Part shown: positions 7,800-16,503 of the stretch, piece after piece
Numbering within the stretch: position 1 is the stretch's first letter
Layout of the letters: every line of letters starts with the position of its first letter
Source of the DNA: Robertkochia solimangrovi
GTDB lineage: Bacteria > Bacteroidota > Bacteroidia > Flavobacteriales > Flavobacteriaceae
Direction of reading: 5' to 3'
DNA: 64,000 nt
Assembly (NCBI RefSeq): GCF_007279655.1
Contig: NZ_QKWN01000001.1
Location: 310,001 to 374,000, forward strand
Translations under genes and position numbers: made by a program
Notes under the pieces: model-generated
The model's database searches: none
Told to the model about the DNA's origin: nothing
What the model saw: only the letters and a program-made list of their open reading frames with translations

Positions 7800-9137
7800 T
7801 TACAAATTTGTTTTAACCTCTTTATACAAAAAATACCCGGTCACGATTGTCGAGATCAGATCCGCTAGTGAAAAGGATATCCACACCCCTATCTCCCCAA
7901 GATATTTTGGAAGGATCAACACCAACGGTATAAAGAAAAAACCCTGTCGTGTCAAGGTTAGGAAAAAAGCCGGCACGACTTTCCCAACCGCTTGAAAATA
8001 TGCTGAACCTATCAGCTGTATGACAACGATAGGTGTTGCAGCAAAAACAAGTCGCATCGCATTTGGAGTCTCCGAAAGCACTTGGGCTTCATCCGTAAAA
8101 ACTCTTGTAATAGCTTCCGGAAATGCCATGATCAAAAGAAATACAACTAACCCCAATACGGCAGCATATTTGATAGCCGTCGTTATTGACTCTCGCACTC
8201 TGGGAAACTTCCCGGCACCATAATTATATCCCGCAATAGGCAGAAAACCCTGAGTAATCCCCAAAACCGGAAACAGTGCAAACATCAGCATTCTACCTAC
8301 GATGGCATAAACCGTGATCGATGATTCCCCACCGATCTCAAAAAGTATATTATTAACGAAGAGATAGGTAACACTTACCACCGCCTGTCGGGCCAGTGTC
8401 ACACCCCCAAGAGAAGCGATCTCTTTTACCAGGCCAGGAATCAGGCGCATATTTTTAAATCCGATAGTAAGCTCCGATCTCTTAGACAAAAAGAACCAAA
8501 GGATATAGAGCAAACAACATATATAAGATCCTGTGGAAGCCCATGCCGCCCCGAACATTCCAAGATCCATGATATTGATAAAAAGAATATCCAGCAAAAG
8601 ATTACCTGCAGAAGGTATGATCATGGCGACCATGGCAAAACGAGGCTTACCCTCCGCCCTGATCACATTATTCCCCATCATACTTAAAGCCAGAAAAGGC
8701 ACACCGTATAAAACGATACGGTAATAAACTCGTGCAGGTTCGAATATCGCACCTTTACCTCCAAACAAAGGAATTATATCATCCGTATACCAAAGTCCGA
8801 AGAAAACCAAAATACTGGTCAGAATCAGTGTGAGTGTAATCTGATTTCCAAATGTATCAAGTGCTTTTTGCCTGTTACCTCCTCCGAGAGCCCTGGAAAT
8901 TATAGAAGCTCCTCCGATACCTATCGCCATGCCGAGTGCTGCGATAAAAAAGGACACCGGCAACACAACATTGATCGCAGCGATTGCTGTAGCTCCGATC
9001 CAGTTTCCCACAAATATGGTATCGACCAATATATTCAGGGACATTACCAGAATTCCTATGGAAGCAGGTACCGCCTGTTTGACCAGTAATTTACCGATGG
9101 GTTGCGATCCTAATTCCTCAGAAGAGATTTTCGCCAT
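7800..9137 (-). CDS. MATE-family efflux transporter
   Basis: 445 residues with 12 predicted membrane helices in two homologous halves, of the DinF/NorM-like MATE type that exports organic cations or drugs using Na+ or H+. The N-terminus reads GKLLVKQAVPASIGILVMSLNILVDTIFVG, typical of the family. It sits 14 bases downstream of hemH and 52 bases upstream of the hemJ ATG, all in one direction and without internal promoter motifs, so it is probably co-transcribed with two terminal heme-biosynthesis genes. A role in exporting porphyrins is only a context-based guess. Confidence 0.88.
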   Translation of the reverse strand: MAKISSEELGSQPIGKLLVKQAVPASIGILVMSLNILVDTIFVGNWIGATAIAAINVVLPVSFFIAALGMAIGIGGASIISRALGGGNRQKALDTFGNQITLTLILTSILVFFGLWYTDDIIPLFGGKGAIFEPARVYYRIVLYGVPFLALSMMGNNVIRAEGKPRFAMVAMIIPSAGNLLLDILFINIMDLGMFGAAWASTGSYICCLLYILWFFLSKRSELTIGFKNMRLIPGLVKEIASLGGVTLARQAVVSVTYLFVNNILFEIGGESSITVYAIVGRMLMFALFPVLGITQGFLPIAGYNYGAGKFPRVRESITTAIKYAAVLGLVVFLLIMAFPEAITRVFTDEAQVLSETPNAMRLVFAATPIVVIQLIGSAYFQAVGKVVPAFFLTLTRQGFFFIPLVLILPKYLGEIGVWISFSLADLISTIVTGYFLYKEVKTNL

Positions 9138-9151
9138 ATACAGCTATTTTA

Positions 9152-10174
9152 TCAGACAGTGTGAATTGCCCATTCATCGATCCATCGTGCCAGCACTTTA
9201 ACCCATCCTTCATCATCATTCAAACATGGCACCAGATGAAAGTTTTCACCACCGTGCTCCACAAAACTATCCTTTGCCTCCATACCGATCTCCTCGAGGG
9301 TCTCAAGACAGTCAGAAACGAATGCAGGAGTAACCACAGCCAGATTCTTAACCCCTGTTTCAGCATATTCATCTACCGTTTTATCTGTAAATGGTTTCAG
9401 CCAAGGGTCAATCCCGAGTCTTGATTGAAAGGAAGTATGATAACTCCCCTCAGGAAGCTCAAGATATTTCGCTACCAACCTGGTGGTTTCATAACATTGG
9501 TGACGATAACAGAATTGATGTGCAGGGGAGGGATTTCTACAACATTGACCATCGATCCTGCAATGAGAGCCGGTTACGTCTGACTTTCGAATATGTCTTT
9601 CCGGTACTCCGTGATACGAGAAAAGCAATTTCTCCCAATCCTTTCCTTCCAGTTCCTTCCTGATAGATTCAGCAAGCACTCTGATATAATCGTCATGATT
9701 ATAAAATGCCGGAATAGTCGTGAAGGTCATGTCTGAAAAGAATTTTTTTCTAAGCTCTTCAGCCAGAACAATGATCGTCTCGGTAGTAGCCATTGCAAAT
9801 TGTGGATACAAAGGAATCAGGAGCACTTCATTCACTCCCAGGGCCTTCAGAGACTCCAAACCTTCTTTTATCGAAGGATTTCCGTAACGCATCGCTAATG
9901 CAACAGGAACGCTGGTTAGTTTGTCTACTTTATCCTGAAGTCTTTCAGATAATACGATCAAAGGAGAACCCTCATCCCACCAAATACGGGAATAAGCCTC
10001 TGCTGATTTTTTAGGCCGGGTTTTTAAAATAATACCTCTGACTATCAGACTGCGCAACCAATAGGGCATATCGATCACACGCTCATCCATTAAAAACTCA
10101 TCCAGATATTTTTTTACATCTTTGGGATCGGTCGAATCCGGAGAACCCAGATTTACCAGTAACACTCCTTTCAT
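9152..10174 (-). CDS. hemH: Ferrochelatase
   Basis: 340 residues. It inserts Fe2+ into protoporphyrin IX, the last step of protoheme synthesis. Conserved regions: N-terminal GVLLVNLGSPDSTDPKDV, the catalytic His in SYHGVPERHI (about residue 190), and the Glu in FVSDCLETLEEIG near the C-terminus. Right after the catalytic His is a cysteine-rich insert with five cysteines (C-x5-CC-x9-C-x4-C, about residues 204-225). Some bacterial ferrochelatases hold a [2Fe-2S] cluster in an internal insert, so cluster binding is possible but unproven here. It has its own -7 element at 10194-10201. Confidence 0.95.
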   Translation of the reverse strand: MKGVLLVNLGSPDSTDPKDVKKYLDEFLMDERVIDMPYWLRSLIVRGIILKTRPKKSAEAYSRIWWDEGSPLIVLSERLQDKVDKLTSVPVALAMRYGNPSIKEGLESLKALGVNEVLLIPLYPQFAMATTETIIVLAEELRKKFFSDMTFTTIPAFYNHDDYIRVLAESIRKELEGKDWEKLLFSYHGVPERHIRKSDVTGSHCRIDGQCCRNPSPAHQFCYRHQCYETTRLVAKYLELPEGSYHTSFQSRLGIDPWLKPFTDKTVDEYAETGVKNLAVVTPAFVSDCLETLEEIGMEAKDSFVEHGGENFHLVPCLNDDEGWVKVLARWIDEWAIHTV

Positions 10175-10193
10175 CAGGCAATAGTATTTTAAG

Positions 10194-10201
10194 CAAATTT
10201 A
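10194..10201 (-). promoter_or_regulatory. -7 promoter element for hemH
   Basis: CAAATTTA on the plus strand reads TAAATTTG on the minus strand, 20 bases upstream of the hemH ATG. The nearest upstream TTG (minus) gives a 28-base spacer, too long for a standard -33 element. Confidence 0.5.
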
Positions 10202-10266
10202 CACTTTTAAGCGGCGTTATCCATGTTTGCAATAGGAATAGTTTATAGCCCGCCAATTTAGTTGAT

Positions 10267-11001
10267 TCAACGGTGAAGACAGTATTCGATACCGCCAAGT
10301 ATATGTTCGCGAAACAACGGCTCACTATACGATTCTTCAGTATGACCCAATCCCGTATAGAACATTCTTCCTCCGTCAAAATCCCTACACCAGGCGATGG
10401 GATGATCACCCCCATTCTTACCTCCCTTATAACTGGATTCATCCAATTTGAGTAAAACCTGAATTCCATCCTGGATCTCTTTATAGTTATACCATTCATC
10501 GGTTCTTTCCCAATGTTCCGGCAACATAGAAGTCGAAGGATGAGCGTCATCAATTCGAATTATCGTAGCTTCCTGAGTTTTTGGATGATCTACAAAATAA
10601 GCGCCTGTAAGCTCACCATACCAGGACCAGTCGAATTCTGTATCTGCTGCAGCATGTATACCTAAATAACTTCCACCGTTCTCAATATATTTTTTAAAAG
10701 CCGCTTCCTGGCCGATATTGAGCACATCTCCTGTAGTTGACAGAAATATCACAAGATCATAGGCTGCAAGGTTTACATCATTAAATTGTGAGGCATCTTC
10801 GGTATGAGAAACTTCGAAGTTATGTTGCTGCCCCAACGACATAAGCATCGCAACCCCAACAGGAATTGAACTATGCCGGAATCCTTCGGTCTTTGAGAAG
10901 ACCAATACACGATCTGTTGCCGAAAGATTCTCTGACTCATTACTCCCACAACCCGTCATATAGATTGAAAATAAAGAGATCAAAAATTTCAGATATATCA
11001 T
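10267..11001 (-). CDS. ThuA-domain lipoprotein
   Basis: 244 residues with a lipoprotein signal peptide: hydrophobic 3-14 and lipobox YMTGC with acylated C18. The mature protein is a ThuA-like class I glutamine-amidotransferase-fold domain (VLVFSKTEGFRHSSIP at the start, DLVIFLSTTGDVL, SYLGIHAAADTEFDWSWYGELTGAYF, and C-terminal GRMFYTGLGHTEESY). ThuA is named for trehalose utilisation in rhizobia, and its chemistry is not firmly established. Related exported domains occur widely in Bacteroidota, often with sugar enzymes. Two bases separate it from the AraC regulator, so the two are one transcript. Confidence 0.88.
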   Translation of the reverse strand: MIYLKFLISLFSIYMTGCGSNESENLSATDRVLVFSKTEGFRHSSIPVGVAMLMSLGQQHNFEVSHTEDASQFNDVNLAAYDLVIFLSTTGDVLNIGQEAAFKKYIENGGSYLGIHAAADTEFDWSWYGELTGAYFVDHPKTQEATIIRIDDAHPSTSMLPEHWERTDEWYNYKEIQDGIQVLLKLDESSYKGGKNGGDHPIAWCRDFDGGRMFYTGLGHTEESYSEPLFREHILGGIEYCLHR

Positions 11002-11003
11002 GG

Positions 11004-11891
11004 CTATACGTTTAAGGACATTAGATATTTTTTGGGGGTGGTTCCGTATTTCTTTCTGAAGGCTGCGATAAAATGACTCGAAGTGCTGTAGCCTACCTTA
11101 TGCCCTACTTCATTTACATTGCAGGTTCCGCTTTCCAGCATCTTTCTTGCATATTCCATTTTATAATCAAACAGAAAACTATAAACGGAATCTCCATAGA
11201 TCTGTTTGAATCCTTCTTTTAATTTTTTAATATTCAACCCGATCTCTTCAGCTAATTCCTGCAATCCGGGAGGTTCAGCCATTCTTGAGATTACAATATC
11301 CTTAGCTCTTTTAATCCGTCTTACATTATCTTCATCGATCAGAAACGGACATTGATCAGTATCGGCATCCTCTGGCTGATTGAAGTATAAAGCGAGTAAT
11401 TCATATACTTTTGCTTTCAGATAGATATGTTTGACCGAATGATGCATATTGAAGTTGATAATCTGACTCAACACCACCGATATTGCAGGAGTTACCGGTA
11501 ATGAATTATAATATTTTTTGTCCCTGTTCTCTTCACTCAAAAACGTGATATAATCGGCTTCCATGGAAAAGAGACTATGAAACTTCTTTATCGGTATCAG
11601 CAACGAAACCAGCCAGGTCTTGGAAAAAATCGTTAGATTCATCGGAAGGTCTCGCTGAGGATTGTACAGCAGTAAAGAACTGTCTTCATTGACTTCCAGA
11701 ACATACCGCGAATTGTTAAAATTAAAATTGGTATTCCCTTTTAAACAAAAATGAAACTGTATGAAACTACTGTCAACATCCTTTGTAAAGGACTGAACTT
11801 CATCAGTTTCATTCTGATACTTTATCAGCTTAAACCCTTCTTCGAACTCCACTTCCTTCAAAGTTCTTTCAGCGATATTTTTTTTACTCAT
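11004..11891 (-). CDS. AraC-family transcriptional regulator
   Basis: 295 residues. The N-terminal about 190 residues are a sensor or dimerisation region I cannot place more precisely. The C-terminal about 95 residues are an AraC-type double HTH (MAEPPGLQELAEEIGLNIKKLKEGFKQIYGDSVYSFL, then VNEVGHKVGYSTSSHFIAAFRKKYGTTPKKY). It is divergent from hemA across 208 bases and followed at once by the ThuA lipoprotein. The 17-bp palindrome at 11918-11934 lies 27 bases before its start. It may control itself, the hem operon, or both; this is inferred from position only. Confidence 0.9.
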   Translation of the reverse strand: MSKKNIAERTLKEVEFEEGFKLIKYQNETDEVQSFTKDVDSSFIQFHFCLKGNTNFNFNNSRYVLEVNEDSSLLLYNPQRDLPMNLTIFSKTWLVSLLIPIKKFHSLFSMEADYITFLSEENRDKKYYNSLPVTPAISVVLSQIINFNMHHSVKHIYLKAKVYELLALYFNQPEDADTDQCPFLIDEDNVRRIKRAKDIVISRMAEPPGLQELAEEIGLNIKKLKEGFKQIYGDSVYSFLFDYKMEYARKMLESGTCNVNEVGHKVGYSTSSHFIAAFRKKYGTTPKKYLMSLNV

Positions 11892-11917
11892 AATCCCCTA
11901 AATTAGCCGTTCATTTA

Positions 11918-11934
11918 TTTAGAACAGTTCTAAA
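11918..11934. promoter_or_regulatory. Perfect 17-bp palindrome, candidate operator between araC-type gene and hemA
   Basis: TTTAGAACAGTTCTAAA: 8-bp arms around one central base. The core TTAGA-N5-TCTAA recurs at the sufA promoter (35331-35345) and, with one mismatch, upstream of sdhC (39631-39647). It lies in the leader of the AraC-type gene, 166 bases from the hemA ATG. Confidence 0.55.
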
Positions 11935-11964
11935 CTAAACACCATAGAAACGCGGTCACAATCC

Positions 11965-11972
11965 CAAAAATA
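11965..11972 (-). promoter_or_regulatory. -7 promoter element for the AraC-ThuA unit
   Basis: CAAAAATA on the plus strand reads TATTTTTG on the minus strand. The transcript would carry a leader of roughly 70 bases containing the 17-bp palindrome. No -33 TTG is seen at the normal spacing. Confidence 0.4.
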
Positions 11973-12042
11973 CGTTATTTTAGGCAATTAAGCCTTTCAG
12001 GCAATATAAAAGACCTCAAACGATAAAAAAAGTACCTCTAGC

Positions 12043-12062
12043 GTTATTTTTTTATAAATAAC
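12043..12062. repeat. Inverted repeat upstream of the hemA -7 element
   Basis: GTTATTT (12043-12049) and AAATAAC (12056-12062) form 7-bp arms with a 6-base spacer. The right arm ends five bases before the hemA -7 element at 12068, so it covers the core-promoter spacer and could be an operator. It is AT-rich, so chance is possible. Confidence 0.4.
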
Positions 12063-12067
12063 ACCCC

Positions 12068-12075
12068 TAATTTTG
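12068..12075 (+). promoter_or_regulatory. -7 promoter element for the hem operon
   Basis: TAATTTTG matches TAnnTTTG, 24 bases upstream of the hemA ATG at 12100. No TTG stands 19-23 bases upstream; that spacer region is instead occupied by the inverted repeat at 12043-12062. Confidence 0.5.
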
Positions 12076-12099
12076 TCACCTGACTTCAGAATTAACTGA

Positions 12100-13353
12100 A
12101 TGAAAGCGTTTTTACATTCCAAACATAATTCCTTCTACACCGTAGGTATCAGTTATAAGAAAGCTGATGCCGGCGTCCGTGGTCAATTTAGCATGGACGA
12201 GGAAACTGTAGTGAACCTGCTTCGTCAGGCAAAATCTTCGGGTATAGAAGGTCTCATGGTCATTTCCACTTGCAACCGAACAGAGCTATTCGGATTTGCC
12301 CAACACCCCTTTCAATTAATTCAATTACTTTGCGGAAATTCCAACGGAACCGTTGAGCAATTTCAATCGATCGGATATGTCTACAAAAATTATGAGGCGA
12401 TCCATCACATGTTTAAGGTGGGTGCAGGACTCGATAGTCAGATTCTGGGTGATTTTGAGATAATCGGACAACTAAAGCAAAGTTTTATTCGCTCAAAGAA
12501 GGAAGAGTTAACGAATCCTTTTCTGGAAAGACTTTGTAACTCTGTGATCCAGGCCAGTAAACGAATAAAGACTGAAACAGAGATATCATCTGGCGCCACT
12601 TCTGTCGCCTTTGCTTCTGTTCAATATATTTTATCACGCGTACCGGAAGTCTCAAAGAAGAATATTCTACTTTTCGGTACCGGTAAGATCGGAAGAAACA
12701 CCTGTGAAAATCTGGTCAAGCATACCAGAAATAACCATATTGTTCTTATTAACCGGACTCGTGAAAAAGCGGAAAGGATCGCTGGAAAATTCAACCTCAT
12801 CGTTAAAGAATATGCCCAGCTCCAGGAAGAGATCCGGGATACCGATGTGCTCATTGTCGCTACAGGTGCAACACACCCCACCGTAAATCGGGAATTGATT
12901 CATACCACAAAACCTTTACTCATCCTCGACCTCTCCATTCCAAAAAACGTTGACGATGATGTAAAATCCATGGACAATGTAACTCTTGTTCATCTGGATC
13001 AGTTATCCAAAATGACAGACGATACACTCAAAAGAAGAGAAAAGTTCATACCTAAAGCCAAAGAAATCATCGAAGAGGTCGAAGAAGATTTTAAAAGTTG
13101 GCTTGAAACCAGAAAATTCGCCCCTACCATAAAAGCCCTTAAGAAAAAATTAAAAACTCTTAAGGATTCCGAAATTGAGTTCCAGCGTAAAAAACTCAGT
13201 GACTTTAACAACGAACATGCTGAGATCCTAACCAACCGGATCATTCAAAAAATCACCACCCAATTCGCCAATCATCTGAAAGAATGTCCTGATTCTTCCG
13301 ATGAAAGTATTGAACTCATAAAAAAAGTGTTTCAACTAGAGACCACCAAATGA
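12100..13353 (+). CDS. hemA: Glutamyl-tRNA reductase
   Basis: 417 residues. It reduces glutamyl-tRNA(Glu) to glutamate-1-semialdehyde with NADPH, the first committed step of the C5 heme pathway. The catalytic cysteine is C58 in VISTCNRTELFG. The GAGLDSQILGDFEI region and the NADP-binding loop LLFGTGKIGRNTCENL (about residue 190) are intact, and a C-terminal helical dimerisation region follows. It is the first gene of the right-arm hem operon, and its stop overlaps the hemC start (ATGA). The partner enzyme hemL is not in the window. Confidence 0.97.
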   Translation: MKAFLHSKHNSFYTVGISYKKADAGVRGQFSMDEETVVNLLRQAKSSGIEGLMVISTCNRTELFGFAQHPFQLIQLLCGNSNGTVEQFQSIGYVYKNYEAIHHMFKVGAGLDSQILGDFEIIGQLKQSFIRSKKEELTNPFLERLCNSVIQASKRIKTETEISSGATSVAFASVQYILSRVPEVSKKNILLFGTGKIGRNTCENLVKHTRNNHIVLINRTREKAERIAGKFNLIVKEYAQLQEEIRDTDVLIVATGATHPTVNRELIHTTKPLLILDLSIPKNVDDDVKSMDNVTLVHLDQLSKMTDDTLKRREKFIPKAKEIIEEVEEDFKSWLETRKFAPTIKALKKKLKTLKDSEIEFQRKKLSDFNNEHAEILTNRIIQKITTQFANHLKECPDSSDESIELIKKVFQLETTK

Positions 13354-14273
13354 ATAGAATGATTAGAATTGGTACGCGAGACAGCGAATTAGCACTCTGG
13401 CAGGCCAAATATGTACAGCAACAACTGGAATCCTTTGGCTGTAGAACCGAATTAGTACCTGTAAAATCCACCGGAGATCTGATCCTGGATAAACCGCTAT
13501 ATGAATTGGGCATTACCGGCGTATTTACAAAGACCCTTGATGTTGCTATGCTAAAAGGAGAGATCGATATTGCTGTTCACAGCATGAAAGATGTTCCGAC
13601 TCAATTACCCAAGGGAATTGTAAAAGCCGCAGTTCCGGAACGAGCAAATGTTCATGACTTACTCGTCTATAAAAACAACAACGAATTTCTTAACAACAAG
13701 AAAGCGTTGATCGCTACCGGGAGCCTAAGACGTAAAGCACAGTGGCTAAATCAATTCCCAAAACATCAGATCACAGATCTTAGAGGAAATGTGAATACGC
13801 GTCTTCAGAAGCTTGAAGACAACGATTGGAATGGAGCCATCTTTGCTGCTGCAGGTTTGGAACGAATCGGGATCAAACCTGAAAAATCGATGGTTCTTGA
13901 CTGGATGGTACCCGCGCCAGCCCAGGGTGCAATGATGGTCGTGGCGAAAGAAGAAGACACCGACATCATCAATGCTCTAAAACCGCTCAACTCTTACGAG
14001 ACAGATATCTGTACTACCATAGAGCGGGAATTCCTGCGCACATTGGAAGGAGGATGTACTGCCCCCATAGGGGCACTGGCTACCATCGACGTAGACTATC
14101 TTTGCTTTACCGGAGTTTTATTATCCCTTGATGGTAAGCAGAAGATCTCCATTGAAAAAAAGATTCTGATCGAACATTTCGAGGGACTCGGTGTAATTTG
14201 CGCACAGGAATTACTTGCAGATGGCGGACAACAACTCATGAAGAAAGTTCGAAAAGAACTGGAAAAGAAATAA
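13350..14273 (+). CDS. hemC: Porphobilinogen deaminase (hydroxymethylbilane synthase)
   Basis: 307 residues. It links four porphobilinogens into hydroxymethylbilane. Visible features: RIGTRDSELALWQA at the N-terminus, the catalytic Asp in HSMKDVPTQ (D81), RGNVNTRLQKL for acid-group binding, and the dipyrromethane cofactor cysteine C236 in LEGGCTAPIGA. The ATG overlaps the hemA stop by four bases, implying translational coupling. Confidence 0.97.
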   Translation: MNRMIRIGTRDSELALWQAKYVQQQLESFGCRTELVPVKSTGDLILDKPLYELGITGVFTKTLDVAMLKGEIDIAVHSMKDVPTQLPKGIVKAAVPERANVHDLLVYKNNNEFLNNKKALIATGSLRRKAQWLNQFPKHQITDLRGNVNTRLQKLEDNDWNGAIFAAAGLERIGIKPEKSMVLDWMVPAPAQGAMMVVAKEEDTDIINALKPLNSYETDICTTIEREFLRTLEGGCTAPIGALATIDVDYLCFTGVLLSLDGKQKISIEKKILIEHFEGLGVICAQELLADGGQQLMKKVRKELEKK

Positions 14274-14289
14274 CGCTAAAAGGACTGGA

Positions 14290-14949
14290 ATGTCTAAAGA
14301 CACGATTCGTATACTAAGCACTAAAAAACTAACACCTTCACAAAAGGAGTTACTTCTCAATGCTGGCATAGCGATTACCGATGTCGATTTTATAGAGATC
14401 ACTCCATTAGAATTCAACATAAAACAGCCGGTTGAAAATGCGATTTTTACCAGCAAGAATGCCGTCAAAGCTGTTGTTGATAAGAATATCGTAATCAAGA
14501 ACTGTTTTTGTGTGGGTGACAAGACCTCTGAACTTATTTCAGAACAAGGGTGGAAGGTCCTTGAAAGTGCATATCAGGCAGATAAGCTAGCAGAAAAGAT
14601 CATTCAAAGCCATGCAGATAAGAACTTCGTATTCTTCTGCACCCAGCGAAGGAGAGAAGAACTACCTGAAATGCTACAGCGAAATAAAATTGGTTTCACA
14701 GAAATCGAAACCTACAATTCCAACCTAAAACCCCAATTGGTAACCACCGGATTTGATGGCATTCTTTTCTTTAGTCCCAGTGCTGTGGAAAGTTTTGCGC
14801 AAAACAATCTTTTTGAAGACTTCACGGCCTTCTCGATCGGAAAAACAACCGAAAAGGCATTAAAAAAACATACGAACAATATAATTACAGCCAATAAAAC
14901 GACCATAGAAAATGTGATCGTACAGGCGATTAAATACTATTCCACCTAG
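14290..14949 (+). CDS. hemD: Uroporphyrinogen-III synthase
   Basis: 219 residues. The sequence is poorly conserved, as usual for this family, but shows typical features: an N-terminal [14 protein letters not shown], a [10 protein letters not shown] segment near residue 55, and near the C-terminus [19 protein letters not shown] and [13 protein letters not shown]. It cyclises hydroxymethylbilane with D-ring inversion. The place between hemC and hemE supports the call strongly. Confidence 0.92.
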   Translation: MSKDTIRILSTKKLTPSQKELLLNAGIAITDVDFIEITPLEFNIKQPVENAIFTSKNAVKAVVDKNIVIKNCFCVGDKTSELISEQGWKVLESAYQADKLAEKIIQSHADKNFVFFCTQRRREELPEMLQRNKIGFTEIETYNSNLKPQLVTTGFDGILFFSPSAVESFAQNNLFEDFTAFSIGKTTEKALKKHTNNIITANKTTIENVIVQAIKYYST

Positions 14950-14965
14950 GAAAAAATTAAACAAT

Positions 14966-15994
14966 ATGATCAAAAACGACCTTTTCTTACGAGCTTTAAG
15001 AGGAGAAACCGTAGAGAGACCTCCGGTATGGATGATGCGTCAGGCAGGCAGGTATTTGCCGGAATTCATGGCGTTAAAAGAGAAATACGATTTCTTCACA
15101 CGTTGCCGCACCCCTGAATTGGCCGCAGAAATAACCATTCAACCGATCGATATTGTAAAACCGGACGCCGCAATTTTGTTTTCAGACATCCTGGTTATTC
15201 CACAAGCGATGAATATTGAGGTGGAAATGAAGCCCGGCGTAGGGCCCTGGTTGCCAAATCCAATCAAAACCACTGCGGATGTGGATAACGTAATCGTTCC
15301 CGACATCAACGAAACACTAGGTTATGTGATGGATGCAATCGATATTACCAAGGAAAGACTTAATGACCGTGTTCCTCTTATCGGATTCGCCGGTTCACCC
15401 TGGACCATTTTATGCTATGCCGTTGAAGGAAAAGGTTCCAAGAGTTTTGATGCAGCAAAGGGATTTTGCTTTTCGAATCCAATCGCAGCTCATAACCTAT
15501 TACAAAAAATTACAGATACGACGATCCTTTATCTAAAAGAAAAGGTAAAACACGGCGTAAATGCCGTACAAATATTCGATTCTTGGGGAGGCATGCTTTC
15601 TCCGGTTGATTATCAGGAATTTTCCTGGCCTTATATCAATCAGATCGTTGAAGCACTTGCACCGGAAACGGAGGTCATCGTCTTTGGTAAAGGATGCTGG
15701 TTCGCACTTAATGAAATGTCAAAAAGTAAGGCAAGCGCTCTTGGAGTTGACTGGACATGTTCACCAGCCAATGCGCGGTATCTGACCGGTGGTAAAATTA
15801 CGTTACAAGGGAATTTTGACCCTTCCAGATTGTTATCGCCCATAAGTGAAATTAAAAAAATGGTTTGGGAAATGATCGATGCTTTCGGAAAGGACCGCTA
15901 TATAGTGAATCTTGGCCATGGTATCCTTCCGAATATTCCGGTTGATCATGCAAAGGCATTTATAGAAGCGGTAAAAGAATATCCGAATCGATAA
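14966..15994 (+). CDS. hemE: Uroporphyrinogen decarboxylase
   Basis: 342 residues. It decarboxylates the four acetates of uroporphyrinogen III to give coproporphyrinogen III. The N-terminal hallmark [16 protein letters not shown] is present, along with the [19 protein letters not shown] region holding the conserved Asp, [12 protein letters not shown], and the C-terminal [11 protein letters not shown]. Its stop overlaps the DUF6973 start by one base. Confidence 0.97.
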   Translation: MIKNDLFLRALRGETVERPPVWMMRQAGRYLPEFMALKEKYDFFTRCRTPELAAEITIQPIDIVKPDAAILFSDILVIPQAMNIEVEMKPGVGPWLPNPIKTTADVDNVIVPDINETLGYVMDAIDITKERLNDRVPLIGFAGSPWTILCYAVEGKGSKSFDAAKGFCFSNPIAAHNLLQKITDTTILYLKEKVKHGVNAVQIFDSWGGMLSPVDYQEFSWPYINQIVEALAPETEVIVFGKGCWFALNEMSKSKASALGVDWTCSPANARYLTGGKITLQGNFDPSRLLSPISEIKKMVWEMIDAFGKDRYIVNLGHGILPNIPVDHAKAFIEAVKEYPNR

Positions 15995-16503
15995 TGAAAC
16001 TTTCCGAACTGATAAGATCGCTGGATTTTTCACAATTATTAAGTCTGAACAAATATTTCTTGAGTAATCCGTTGTTCTTTATCGCAACGATTACAGCGAC
16101 CAAAAGTTGCATGCTTATTTGTAATGATCAGTTCGGAGATACACATCATCAAAATAATCAGGCAAATGCCTTTCGACATGCATTTTGGAATGCCATGATC
16201 ATCAGACAGTGCCTAAAATATACAAGCAAGGTTGAAAATGCGATGTCATGGTCTAAAAAAATTACCGACTGGCATGAAGAATTTTCACCCAACGAAAGGC
16301 TGGCCCGAGTGATGGATCTGCATAACAATGCTGTAGGTAGAACTTTTTATTTGAATACCTTTGGAAATAGCAGACCGGAGCTTTCAGAAATGACTATCTC
16401 CTATCGAAAACTGGCAGACCATTCCATTCAGATCTACTCGTCTTCTATCGGGGACGATCTTAGTGATTCGCTGGTCTATATCGAACAATTAAAATCAGAA
16501 TGA
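15994..16503 (+). CDS. DUF6973-like protein embedded in the hem operon
   Basis: 169 residues with no signal peptide. One moderately hydrophobic stretch lies near 24-42. The centre holds HHQNNQANAFRHAFWNAMI, the kind of N-x-x-D/N-A-F-R-H-x-x-W-N motif I associate with DUF6973, followed by DWHEEFSPNERLARVMDLHNNAVGR. Several conserved-looking His, Asp and Asn residues suggest a metal or catalytic site, but no function is known to me. It overlaps hemE by one base and hemF by four, so it is translated within the heme operon. Codon use looks like its neighbours. The family call is from memory of the motif. Confidence 0.7.
   Translation: MKLSELIRSLDFSQLLSLNKYFLSNPLFFIATITATKSCMLICNDQFGDTHHQNNQANAFRHAFWNAMIIRQCLKYTSKVENAMSWSKKITDWHEEFSPNERLARVMDLHNNAVGRTFYLNTFGNSRPELSEMTISYRKLADHSIQIYSSSIGDDLSDSLVYIEQLKSE

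Noticed and set aside
10098-10553. 151-codon minus-strand frame between hemH and ThuA
   Set aside because: Overlaps both recognised genes out of frame and has no domain signal.
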